Part shown: positions 15,167 through 22,615 of the stretch, in pieces | Layout: the number at the start of each line of letters is the position of its first letter | How positions within the stretch are numbered: the first letter of the stretch is position 1 | DNA from: CAZLAK01 sp964557545 | GTDB taxonomy: Bacteria; Bacillota; Desulfotomaculia; Desulfotomaculales; Pelotomaculaceae | Direction of reading: 5' to 3' | DNA: 44,924 bases | Assembly (NCBI GenBank): GCA_964557545.1 | Contig: CAZLAK010000018.1 | Location: forward strand, 1 to 44,924 | The notes under the pieces: model-generated | Told to the model about the DNA's origin: nothing | Seen by the model: only the letters and a program-made list of their open reading frames with translations | Databases searched by the model: none | Position numbers and translations under genes: made by a program

Positions 15167-16828
15167 TCAGTCTACCATTTCACTGATATCTGAACCGGCC
15201 AAAACCATAGGCAGCACATTTTCCCCGGCGTCAACCCGGCAGTCAACCATTACAGGGGACTGAGAGTTAAAGACTGCCGGCAGTACTTCATCGAGCTGCT
15301 CGGGAGTTTTAACCGTATACGCTTCCATGCCGTAAACCCTGCCCAGGGCAGCAAAATCCAGATCGAATTGATAGTCTACGGCAAAATACCTTCCTTCACT
15401 GTAGAACTCCTGCAGCTGCCGGACTAAACCGAGCTGGCGGTTGTTGAGCACAAAAATCTTTATGGGGAGCTTGTGTTCAGCCATCGTGGCCAGCTCCTGC
15501 ACCGTCATCTGCAGGCTTCCGTCACCGGTAACCAGGATCACCGTCTTCCCGGGTGCGCCCAGTGATGCCCCAATGGCCGCCGGCAAACCAAAACCCATAG
15601 CCCCCAGCCCGCCGGAAGTAAGGAAAGAGCGCGGCTCTTTAAACCTCATGTACTGGGCTGCCCACATCTGGTGCTGGCCGACATCAGTCGACACTATGGA
15701 ATCGTGCGGCCGGCAATCGTCTAATTTTTTTACCACCAGTTGGGGTTTTAAACCGCCGGTACACTTGTAACGAAGGGGGTAGGTTTCCTTGAGTTCCATA
15801 ATGCGCTCAACCCAGCGGGAATTGTCCTTTTTCTGCAGCAGGGGGAGAAGGGCCGAAAGCACTGTTTTGACGTCTCCTACAATGGGCAAGTGGACGCGCA
15901 CGTTTTTGCCAATTTCGGCCGGGTCGATGTCGATGTGAATTACTTTAGCCCCCGGGGCAAAACCGCTTACTTTTGATACAACGCGGTCGTCAAAGCGAGC
16001 CCCCACGGCAATGAGGCAGTCGCACTCGGTAACCGCTAGATTGGCGTAGCGCGTCCCGTGCAGCCCCAGCATACCCAAAAAGAGCGGGTGGTCGCCGGGA
16101 AAAGAGCCGAGTCCCATCAGGGTGTGGACAACCGGAGCAGAAATAGTTTCGGCCAGCTGCAAAAGCTCAGGGGCCGCGCCGGAGATCCTCACCCCCCCGC
16201 CGGCGTAAATCACCGGGCGCTCGGCCTCCATTATTATCCTGGCCGCCTGCTGCACCATAGCGGGGTGGCCGCGGTAAGTGGGTTTGTATCCCGGCAGGTC
16301 GACATTTTTGGGGTACTTAAATTTTATTTTCGCTTGTGCCACATCGCGCGGCAGGTCGATGAGCACGGGCCCCGGGCGGCCAGTGGAAGCGATGTGGAAG
16401 GCCCTCTTAACTACTACCGGCAGCTGTTTGGGATCTTTAACCAAGTAGTTGTGCTTGGTAATGGGGATGGTAATGCCGGTTATATCTACTTCTTGGAAGG
16501 AATCGGTGCCGACCTGGCTGGTCGGCACCTGCCCGGTAATTACCACCATCGGCACGGAATCCATATAAGCGTTGGCAATGCCCGTGATGAGATTGGTGGC
16601 ACCGGGTCCGGAGGTGGTTATGCACACTCCTACCCGCCCGGTGACCCGGGCGTAACCGTCGGCGGCATGTGCCGCTCCCTGTTCATGTCTGACCAAAATG
16701 TGCTTGATAGAGGACCTGCCCAGAGCATCGTAAACGGGAAGGATGGCTCCGCCCGGCACGCCGAAGACCAGCTCAACGCCTTCCATTTCTAAACAGCGGA
16801 TGAGGGCTTCAGCGACAGTAATTTCCAA
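15167..16828 (-). CDS. ilvB: Acetolactate synthase large subunit, second copy (operon-distal)
   Basis: ThDP enzyme that condenses two pyruvates, or pyruvate with 2-oxobutanoate. 553 residues. The catalytic glutamate is E49 in RHEQGAAHAADGYAR. The ThDP motif runs from GDGS (435-438) to NN (462-463). At the position of the conserved herbicide-site tryptophan (W574 in plant enzyme numbering) this copy has leucine, L472 in LVRQLQEFY. The other large subunit, encoded at 18388-20049, keeps tryptophan (MVRQWQEFF). In the same loop this copy reads SEGRYFAVDY instead of YNRRYSQSEL. The start is TTG with a GGGGGATG site. It lies between ilvC and leuA with gaps under 20 bases. No second ilvN accompanies it. 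Confidence 0.9.
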   Translation of the reverse strand: MEITVAEALIRCLEMEGVELVFGVPGGAILPVYDALGRSSIKHILVRHEQGAAHAADGYARVTGRVGVCITTSGPGATNLITGIANAYMDSVPMVVITGQVPTSQVGTDSFQEVDITGITIPITKHNYLVKDPKQLPVVVKRAFHIASTGRPGPVLIDLPRDVAQAKIKFKYPKNVDLPGYKPTYRGHPAMVQQAARIIMEAERPVIYAGGGVRISGAAPELLQLAETISAPVVHTLMGLGSFPGDHPLFLGMLGLHGTRYANLAVTECDCLIAVGARFDDRVVSKVSGFAPGAKVIHIDIDPAEIGKNVRVHLPIVGDVKTVLSALLPLLQKKDNSRWVERIMELKETYPLRYKCTGGLKPQLVVKKLDDCRPHDSIVSTDVGQHQMWAAQYMRFKEPRSFLTSGGLGAMGFGLPAAIGASLGAPGKTVILVTGDGSLQMTVQELATMAEHKLPIKIFVLNNRQLGLVRQLQEFYSEGRYFAVDYQFDLDFAALGRVYGMEAYTVKTPEQLDEVLPAVFNSQSPVMVDCRVDAGENVLPMVLAGSDISEMVD

Positions 16829-16843
16829 TTGTCATCCCCCCAG

Positions 16844-17836
16844 CTATTTCTTGAGCCACGGCATCATCTGGCGGAGTTCAGCGCCCACTTTTTCAATGAG
16901 GTGTTCTCTTTCTCTTTTGGCAATGGCGTTGAAAACCGGCCGGTTGGCCTGGTTCTCCAGCACCCACTTTTTGGCAAACTCGCCGCTTTGAATTTCTTCC
17001 AAGATCTTCTTCATCTCTTTGCGGGTTTCTTCCGTAATAATGCGGCGCCCCGTCATGTAATCGCCGTATTCGGCTGTGTTGCTTATCGAGTGGCGCATGA
17101 GGCTGAAACCGCCCTCGTAGACGAGGTCGACGATAAGCTTCATCTCGTGCAGGCACTCAAAATAAGCCATTTCCGGAGCGTAACCCGCTTCCACCAGGGT
17201 TTCAAAGCCCGCCTTGATCAGTTCCGTAAGCCCCCCGCAGAGCACGGCCTGCTCGCCGAAGAGGTCGGTTTCTGTCTCTTCTTTAAAAGTAGTCTCAAAA
17301 ACGCCGGCCCGGGTGCCGCCAATACCCTTAGCGTAAGCCAGCCCCAGTTCCTTGGCTTTTCCGCTGTAGTTCTGGTGAACTGCCAGCAGGCAGGGCACGC
17401 CCTTTCCCTCCAGATACATCCGGCGCACCATGTGACCCGGTCCCTTAGGGGCCACCATGAAGACGTCGATGTCAGCAGGCGGCACAATCTGGCCGTAGTG
17501 GATATTGAAACCGTGGGAAAACATGAGGGCCTTGCCGGACGTCAGGTAAGGGGCTATCTCTTCGCGGTAGAGTTTAGCCTGCTGTTCGTCCGGCACCAGC
17601 ACCTGGATAATATCCGCCGCCGCTGCTGCCTCAGGAACTGCGGCCACTTTCAGGCCGTCGGCTTCTGCCTTGGGCCAGCTCTTGCTGTCCCGGCGCAAAC
17701 CGACAATTACGTCCACGCCGCTGTCCTTTAAATTCTGGGCTTGAGCGTGGCCCTGGCTGCCGTACCCAATAACAGCCACTTTCTTACCCTGTAAAAAACT
17801 CAAATCGGCGTCGCTGTCGTAGTAAACCTTCACCAT
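16844..17836 (-). CDS. ilvC: Ketol-acid reductoisomerase
   Basis: Isomerises and reduces acetolactate or acetohydroxybutyrate with NAD(P)H and Mg2+. At 330 residues it is the short class I form. The Rossmann signature is GYGSQGHAQAQNL (residues 25-37), followed by the cofactor loop GLRRDSKSW. HGFNIHYGQI and the downstream acidic residues belong to the knotted helical domain. The cofactor loop, with Arg and Ser residues, suggests NADPH, but this is not decisive. Its ATG lies 3 bases after the ilvN stop. Confidence 0.96.
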   Translation of the reverse strand: MVKVYYDSDADLSFLQGKKVAVIGYGSQGHAQAQNLKDSGVDVIVGLRRDSKSWPKAEADGLKVAAVPEAAAAADIIQVLVPDEQQAKLYREEIAPYLTSGKALMFSHGFNIHYGQIVPPADIDVFMVAPKGPGHMVRRMYLEGKGVPCLLAVHQNYSGKAKELGLAYAKGIGGTRAGVFETTFKEETETDLFGEQAVLCGGLTELIKAGFETLVEAGYAPEMAYFECLHEMKLIVDLVYEGGFSLMRHSISNTAEYGDYMTGRRIITEETRKEMKKILEEIQSGEFAKKWVLENQANRPVFNAIAKREREHLIEKVGAELRQMMPWLKK

Positions 17837-17839
17837 AGT

Positions 17840-18361
17840 TTATTCATCCTCCTCTTTTTGGGAATGATTTTTACTGGTAACTGTCCTGGAACCGCGCAGC
17901 ATGGCAATTTTGCCGGTCCGAACCAGTTCTTTTATGCCAAAAGGGCGCAGGCAGTCCTCAAAAGCCATTATTTTCTCCTCGTTGCCTGTAACTTCAATAG
18001 TGAGGGTCTTGCGCCCCACATCTACAATGCGGGCACGGAAGATATCCACGAGCTGCATAATTTCAGCCCGCGCTGAGGCTTCGGCGTGCACTTTGATCAT
18101 CACCAGCTCGCGGTCAACGTGCGGCTCTTTGGTGACGTCGTTTATTTTGATCACATCCACCAGTTTGTGCAGCTGTTTGGTGACTTGTTCCAGCACCTGG
18201 TCGTCGCCCTCGACGACAATGGTCATCCTGGAAACCGCGGGGTTGTCGGTCCTGCCGACGGCCAGGCTATCAATGTTAAAGCCGCGCCGGCTAAAAAGAC
18301 CGGCTACCCTGGCCAGCACACCGGGGTTGTTCTCCACCAGAACCGAAAGCGTGTGCTTCAA
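17840..18361 (-). CDS. ilvN: Acetolactate synthase small (regulatory) subunit
   Basis: 173-residue regulatory subunit with an N-terminal ACT domain (about residues 2-78, starting HTLSVLVENNPGVLARVAGLFSRRGFNI) and the C-terminal domain of the IlvN/IlvH family. It stimulates the large subunit and carries valine feedback inhibition in this family. The start is TTG with a GGGGGG site seven bases upstream. It lies between the first ilvB and ilvC and presumably serves one or both large subunits. Confidence 0.95.
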   Translation of the reverse strand: MKHTLSVLVENNPGVLARVAGLFSRRGFNIDSLAVGRTDNPAVSRMTIVVEGDDQVLEQVTKQLHKLVDVIKINDVTKEPHVDRELVMIKVHAEASARAEIMQLVDIFRARIVDVGRKTLTIEVTGNEEKIMAFEDCLRPFGIKELVRTGKIAMLRGSRTVTSKNHSQKEEDE

Positions 18362-18387
18362 AAATCGACCCCCCTCTCTTTAAGCAA

Positions 18388-20049
18388 TCAAAGCATTTTG
18401 TTAAGCGGCTCGCCCGGCGGGACCATAGGGAGGACGTTGTCTTCCCTGTCTACAATAAAGTCCAGCACCACCGGCTTAGAAGACCTTATAGCCTGCTCTA
18501 AGGCCGGCGCCACCTGCGCTTTCTCTGTGACTCTTATTCCTTCTGCCCCGTAGGCTTCGGCCAGCTTGACAAAATCTGGGTTTAAAAGCTCGCTCTGGGA
18601 GTACCTGCGGTTGTAAAAGAACTCCTGCCACTGCCTGACCATACCGAGGTAGCCGTTATCGATAATGGCTATATTGATGGGCAGGCTGTAATTAACCGCC
18701 GTGCACAATTCCTGAACATTCATCTGGAAGCTGCCGTCGCCGGTGATATTGAATACCAGTTCACCAGGACAGCCCACCTGGACACCCACCGCGGCCGGCA
18801 GCCCGAAACCCATAGCCCCTAATCCCCCCGAGGAGATGAAAGAGCGCGGCTTAGTAAAGGAATAATACTGGGCCGCCCACATCTGGTGCTGTCCGACGTC
18901 CGTTGTCACTTTAGCGTCTCCGCCGGTTTGGCGGTATATCTCCTTGATAACGGCCTGGGGCTTTAAACCGCTGTTCTCGCAGTAACTAAGAGGATACTCC
19001 TTTTTTAAAGCGTCGATTTTTTCCCGCCAGGCTTCTCCAATCCGGGGGGTCAGCACTTTTAAAAGCTGGTTTAAAACCCTTTTGACATCACCTACAATTG
19101 GTATGTCCACCCGCACATTTTTCCCTATTTCTGCCGGATCTATGTCAATGTGAATGATTTTAGCTCCGGGGGCAAAAGAGTCCAGTTTGCCGGTCACGCG
19201 GTCGTCAAAGCGGGCACCTATTGCAATTAAAAGGTCGCACTCGCATACCGCCAGGTTGGCGTACCTGGTGCCGTGCATGCCCAGCATACCGAGCGACAGG
19301 GGATGGTTTCCGGGAAAACTGCCGATACCCATCAGCGTAGTAGTAACCGGGGCAACAATTAACTCGGCCAATTGCCGCAGTTCATCGTGGGCGCCTGACG
19401 AAATTACTCCGCCGCCGGCGTAAATAACTGGGCGCTCGGACGCGGCAATTGCCCGGGCGGCCTCCATTATCTTTTGCGGGTCCCCGTCCAGCACCGGCCT
19501 GTAGCCCGGCAGCCTGACTTCTCCCGGCTCCCGGTAAACCGCCTTGCCCGCAGAGACATCGCGCGGAACGTCGATGAGAACCGGGCCGGGTCTGCCCGTA
19601 GTGGCAATGTAGAAAGCTTCTTTTACCACCTGGGCCAGCTCACCGGGATCTTTTACCAGGTAGCTGTGCTTGGTTATGGGCATAGTAATGCCTATAATGT
19701 CAGCTTCCTGAAAAGAGTCCCTTCCCAAAAGCGGTTTTACTACCTGCCCGGTAATGGCGATCAGCGGCACAGAGTCCATATAAGCATTGGCAATGCCCGT
19801 CACTAAATTGGTGGCCCCCGGGCCGGATGTGGCCAGGCAAACCCCCGCCTTTCCCGTAGCCCGCGCGTAACCGTCCGCGGCAAATGCCGCCCCCTGCTCG
19901 TGTCTGGTCAGTATGTGCTGGATCTCGGAATCGTAAAGGGCATCGTAAATAGGCAGCACGGTACCCCCCGGGTAGCCAAAAATGGTATCTACCCCCTGGG
20001 CCCTAAGGCTTTTTAAGAGGATTTCTGCCCCCGAGATTTCTTTGGACAT
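18388..20049 (-). CDS. ilvB: Acetolactate synthase large subunit, first copy (operon-proximal)
   Basis: 553-residue ThDP-dependent large subunit with catalytic E51 (TRHEQGAAFAADG) and ThDP segment GDGSFQMNVQEL. The conserved tryptophan is present (W474 in MVRQWQEFF). It is the more canonical of the two copies and directly precedes ilvN by 26 bases, the usual ilvB-ilvN pairing. Large blocks such as SGPGATNL, GIANAYMDSVP, IDIDPAEIGKNVRV and DVGQHQMWAAQY are shared with the downstream copy, pointing to an old duplication. The gene follows ilvE after 136 bases that hold a hairpin. Confidence 0.95.
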   Translation of the reverse strand: MSKEISGAEILLKSLRAQGVDTIFGYPGGTVLPIYDALYDSEIQHILTRHEQGAAFAADGYARATGKAGVCLATSGPGATNLVTGIANAYMDSVPLIAITGQVVKPLLGRDSFQEADIIGITMPITKHSYLVKDPGELAQVVKEAFYIATTGRPGPVLIDVPRDVSAGKAVYREPGEVRLPGYRPVLDGDPQKIMEAARAIAASERPVIYAGGGVISSGAHDELRQLAELIVAPVTTTLMGIGSFPGNHPLSLGMLGMHGTRYANLAVCECDLLIAIGARFDDRVTGKLDSFAPGAKIIHIDIDPAEIGKNVRVDIPIVGDVKRVLNQLLKVLTPRIGEAWREKIDALKKEYPLSYCENSGLKPQAVIKEIYRQTGGDAKVTTDVGQHQMWAAQYYSFTKPRSFISSGGLGAMGFGLPAAVGVQVGCPGELVFNITGDGSFQMNVQELCTAVNYSLPINIAIIDNGYLGMVRQWQEFFYNRRYSQSELLNPDFVKLAEAYGAEGIRVTEKAQVAPALEQAIRSSKPVVLDFIVDREDNVLPMVPPGEPLNKML

Positions 20050-20100
20050 CCCCCAGAATCACTCCCCCCATTAATGCCAAATACCGCGGTTTTGCCCCAG

Positions 20101-20136
20101 AAATAAAATATTTAATGGCCGGTTAAAGGCCGGCCA
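20101..20136 (-). terminator. Hairpin with AT-rich tail between ilvE and ilvB
   Basis: TGGCCGG and CCGGCCA form a 7-bp stem (20116-20136), followed on the minus strand by a TTAAATATTTTATTT tail. This resembles a weak intrinsic terminator or a processing/stability hairpin. It lies in the only long gap (136 bases) inside the operon and could lower expression of the genes after ilvE. It could instead protect the ilvE mRNA end. Confidence 0.4.
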
Positions 20137-20185
20137 GCTCGACACCCGCAACCTTTTTGCCGGTAAAGAAAACCCTAATAAATTT

Positions 20186-21061
20186 TTAATCGGGGAAAAT
20201 AAGAGGACCGTCGACTTTCGTGAGTTCGTGAAAAGCATCGATCAGTTCTTTGGTCATCTTCCCCGGCACGCCGTCAGCAATGGTCCTGCCGTCCACCCTT
20301 ACTACCGGAATAACCTCGGCAGCCGTGCCGGTAAGGAAACACTCGTCGGCATTGTACACATCGAAGAGAGTGAATACCTTCTCCTCCACCACAATGCCTC
20401 TCTCTCTAGCCAAATCCATTACGGCATTGCGGGTTATCCCCTCCAGAATGCCGACATAGGTTGGCGGTGTAATGAGCACACCCTTCTTAACAATGAAAAT
20501 GTTGTCACCTGTGGCCTCTGCCACGTAACCCTCGGCGTTGAGCATGATCGCCTCCGGCACCCCTGCCAGGTTAGCTTCGATCTTGGCGTAAATGTTATTC
20601 AAGTAGTTCAGCGATTTCACGCGCGGCACACAGGCCGTGGGTATATTGCGGCGGGTAGAAACAGTAATCACCGAAAGCCCCTTTTCATACAGTTCGGCCG
20701 GGTAGAGGGTGATGGTCGCCGCAATACAGAAAATGGTCGGTTTAGAACACTTGCGGGGATCCAATCCCAAATCGCCTACACCGCGGGTGATTACCAGGCG
20801 TATGTAGGCATCGGTTAAGTTGTTGCGCCGCAGTGTCTCCAGCACCACCTCCCGCATTTCTTCCTTGGCAAGGGGCACCTCCAGGGCTATAGTACGGGCC
20901 GAATCGTAAAGCCGGTCTATGTGTTCGTCAAGCTTGAAGACCCGGCCGTGGTAAGCCCTGATACCCTCAAAAACCCCGTCACCGTAAAGGAGCCCGTGGT
21001 CAAAAACCGATACCACTGCCTTCTCCTTGGGTACAAATTCCCCGTTCAGGTAAATGATCAT
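20186..21061 (-). CDS. ilvE: Branched-chain amino acid aminotransferase
   Basis: Fold-type IV PLP aminotransferase performing the last step of Ile, Val and Leu synthesis with glutamate as donor. Motifs: FDHGLLYGDGVFEGIRAY at the N-terminus, the PLP lysine in PRVKSLNYLNN, and the phosphate-binding EATGDNIFIV and GITRNAVM segments. The start is set at the ATG at 21061 because AGGGGGAG ends eight bases before it. A GTG three codons earlier would overlap that site. It is the first gene after the T-box leader. D-amino-acid transaminase belongs to the same fold, but the operon context favours IlvE. Confidence 0.94.
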   Translation of the reverse strand: MIIYLNGEFVPKEKAVVSVFDHGLLYGDGVFEGIRAYHGRVFKLDEHIDRLYDSARTIALEVPLAKEEMREVVLETLRRNNLTDAYIRLVITRGVGDLGLDPRKCSKPTIFCIAATITLYPAELYEKGLSVITVSTRRNIPTACVPRVKSLNYLNNIYAKIEANLAGVPEAIMLNAEGYVAEATGDNIFIVKKGVLITPPTYVGILEGITRNAVMDLARERGIVVEEKVFTLFDVYNADECFLTGTAAEVIPVVRVDGRTIADGVPGKMTKELIDAFHELTKVDGPLIFPD

Positions 21062-21093
21062 TGCCTTCACTCCCCCTTAAAAGCTGTGGCTCC

Positions 21094-21146
21094 AAAAAAT
21101 AAAAAACCTTTCGTCCGGCAGCGACCAGCCACCAGGGACGAGAGGT
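21094..21146 (-). terminator. T-box intrinsic terminator
   Basis: On the minus strand ACCTCTCGTCC pairs with GGACGAAAGGT and is followed by TTTTTTATTTTTT. This is the terminator arm of the leader and lies directly after the T-box sequence that would form the competing antiterminator. Confidence 0.88.
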
Positions 21147-21407
21147 CAAAAACCTTGCGCGGTACCACCCTGCTTGCCCCGCAAACGATAAAATGCGAGG
21201 CCCCTTTTGTGCCCAAAGAAACGGGCACGGCAGTTTAACGGCGCCACTTCCGGCCTAGCTTACTCGGCTGTGTTAGCCTTTCAGCCGGCAGTTCCGGGGT
21301 GATAAAGACCTGGTATATCTTGCACCGGTTCCCAGCTGCCCCGGCTCTCTGCGGCTCAATACTCAGGCCCCGAATCCCCTTCATTACCTTTTTCCAGCTA
21401 TAACTTG
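21094..21407 (-). ncRNA. T-box riboswitch leader of the ilv-leu operon
   Basis: A T-box leader of about 310 bases senses the charging state of a tRNA and decides between termination and read-through. The 14-base T-box AGGGTGGTACCGCG (21171 down to 21158) is exact. Stem I shows an AUGA / GGAA kink-turn-like pair and a GCAGAGAG / GGGAACCGG distal region. The specifier is most likely AUC (Ile), read at 21303-21301, directly before the CCCCGGAA strand and followed by A. This placement comes from my hand-drawn stem I and is less sure than the T-box itself. Uncharged tRNA-Ile would then switch on ilvE and the genes after it. Confidence 0.9.
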
Positions 21408-21413
21408 TTAACC

Positions 21414-21442
21414 AGTATACAAAAATCAAGATCGTGTGTCAA
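21414..21442 (-). promoter_or_regulatory. Sigma-A promoter of the ilv-leu operon
   Basis: TTGACA (21442-21437) and TATACT (21419-21414) are separated by exactly 17 bases. This near-consensus promoter starts transcription just before the T-box stem I. Confidence 0.88.
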
Positions 21443-21563
21443 GAAGTGAGGTTTTTGTCGTTATAAAAAATTTATTTAAAAACCAAAAAGCTTATGCCGG
21501 AACCAGAAATTTCCCCCGGCCATATAATAAAAAAGCAAAAGCTGTGAGGAGGTTTTACGGGGA

Positions 21564-22154
21564 TTGTCAAGAATAGATATGATGGACAGCACAATGGGAC
21601 CCTGTGACCCGGCCGAACTCTTCAAAAAAATTGTAGAAGGCATCCAGGCCGAGGTCGTGCTTTACACCGAGCTGGCCTGCACAGCGCCGGGAACCTGCTT
21701 GGGTCCAAAAATCTCCAACCTGGCTGCGTCTAAAGCTTGCGCAGAACCGGTTCTGGCCGCTGTTGCCGGCGCCTTCGGCTTTGCCGCCGAAGAACCGCAG
21801 CTCCCGCCGCCGCTGCCTTTTCCGCCCACTGCCCCGGTTTTTGACCCTCCCCCAAAACCGTGGCCCGGGCGGGGGCAAAATTTCCAGCAATGGCTTACCA
21901 AGGCAGCCAGCGCCCTTGAGTTAAACCTTACCCAAGCACACCGGCTCACCCGCCTGGCCGCTGTGGCGCCCGATGAAGTGTCCCGCCAGCAAATTTTGGA
22001 ACTCGCCGGCGGCGAACTGCAAGACGCCCTTTTCTTTAACAACCTGCTGTGCGCCTTTAAAGGCCTGGAATGGTCTGCAGAGCCGGCCAATGACACTCTC
22101 CCTCCCTGCCATCCCGGCTTCCCCTTTCCGGGCATCCCGCCCTGCAGCGGATAA
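21564..22154 (+). CDS. Proline-rich protein of unknown function
   Basis: I do not recognise this 196-residue protein. Two helical segments, around residues 19-38 (FKKIVEGIQAEVVLYTEL) and 135-165 (EVSRQQILELAGGELQDAL), have the Glu/hydrophobic spacing of ferritin-like four-helix proteins, but one clear metal-ligand set is not visible. Between them lies a proline-rich linker (about 77-105), and the C-terminus (PPCHPGFPFPGIPPCSG) is rich in Pro, Gly and Cys. The start is TTG at 21564 with GAGGAGG 11 bases upstream; ATGs at 21579 and 21582 are farther away. A TATAAT at 21523-21528 may be its -10 element. A terminator follows. It is divergent from the ilv operon and shows no operon partner. Confidence 0.65.
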   Translation: MSRIDMMDSTMGPCDPAELFKKIVEGIQAEVVLYTELACTAPGTCLGPKISNLAASKACAEPVLAAVAGAFGFAAEEPQLPPPLPFPPTAPVFDPPPKPWPGRGQNFQQWLTKAASALELNLTQAHRLTRLAAVAPDEVSRQQILELAGGELQDALFFNNLLCAFKGLEWSAEPANDTLPPCHPGFPFPGIPPCSG

Positions 22155-22166
22155 AAGGAATGAGTT

Positions 22167-22207
22167 AAAAAGCCGCCCTTACAAAATCACCCTTGGGCGG
22201 CCTTTTT
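22167..22207. terminator. Bidirectional intrinsic terminator
   Basis: GCCGCCC (22172-22178) pairs with GGGCGGC (22195-22201), flanked by A-rich sequence on the left and CTTTTTAC on the right. It can end both the plus-strand proline-rich gene and the minus-strand response-regulator gene, whose stop codon lies at its edge. Confidence 0.85.
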
Positions 22208-22589
22208 ACTTTTGCGTAAGACCCAAAATTTTCCTGGCTAAAGCCACGATTTCGTCGGGATTAAACGGCTTAGTTATGTAAAAGTCGGCACCTACCTCCC
22301 TGCCCTTCCATTTGTCGAATTCCTGTCCCTTGGCCGTGACTATTACTATACAGGTGTCTTTCCTCCCCAGCCTTTCCTTTACTTTCTCACAAACTTCAAA
22401 CCCGTTTACTTTCGGCATCATCACGTCCAAAAAAACCAGCTCCGGTTTTACCCTCTCGATCAAGGCCAAGGCCTCTTCACCGTCACAAGCAAAGTGCAGG
22501 TCAACACCTTCTTCTTCCAGTTCCTCAAGTGTCTGTTCTAAGAGAAGCCTGATGTGGAGTTCGTCGTCTGCAACCAGTATACTGGGCAA
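22206..22589 (-). CDS. Single-domain response regulator (CheY-like)
   Basis: 127-residue receiver domain without an output domain. The acidic pocket is D8/D9, the phospho-acceptor is D55 (LVFLDVMMPK), the switch Thr is T85 and the conserved lysine K107 (YITKPF). The frame extends further upstream to a TTG at 22637, but AGGAGG at 22604-22599 lies nine bases before the TTG at 22589. Residues upstream of that do not belong to the receiver fold. This start also removes an overlap with the HD-GYP gene. As last gene of the kinase / HD-GYP set it probably receives phosphate from that or another kinase. Confidence 0.9.
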   Translation of the reverse strand: MPSILVADDELHIRLLLEQTLEELEEEGVDLHFACDGEEALALIERVKPELVFLDVMMPKVNGFEVCEKVKERLGRKDTCIVIVTAKGQEFDKWKGREVGADFYITKPFNPDEIVALARKILGLTQK

Positions 22590-22615
22590 CCTTCCGTTCC
22601 TCCTGTCAGTAAATT

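Noticed and set aside
16829..17731. 300-residue plus-strand open frame antisense to ilvC
   Set aside because: ilvC on the minus strand has full family motifs; the antisense frame has no ribosome site or recognisable motif and is a by-product of codon bias.
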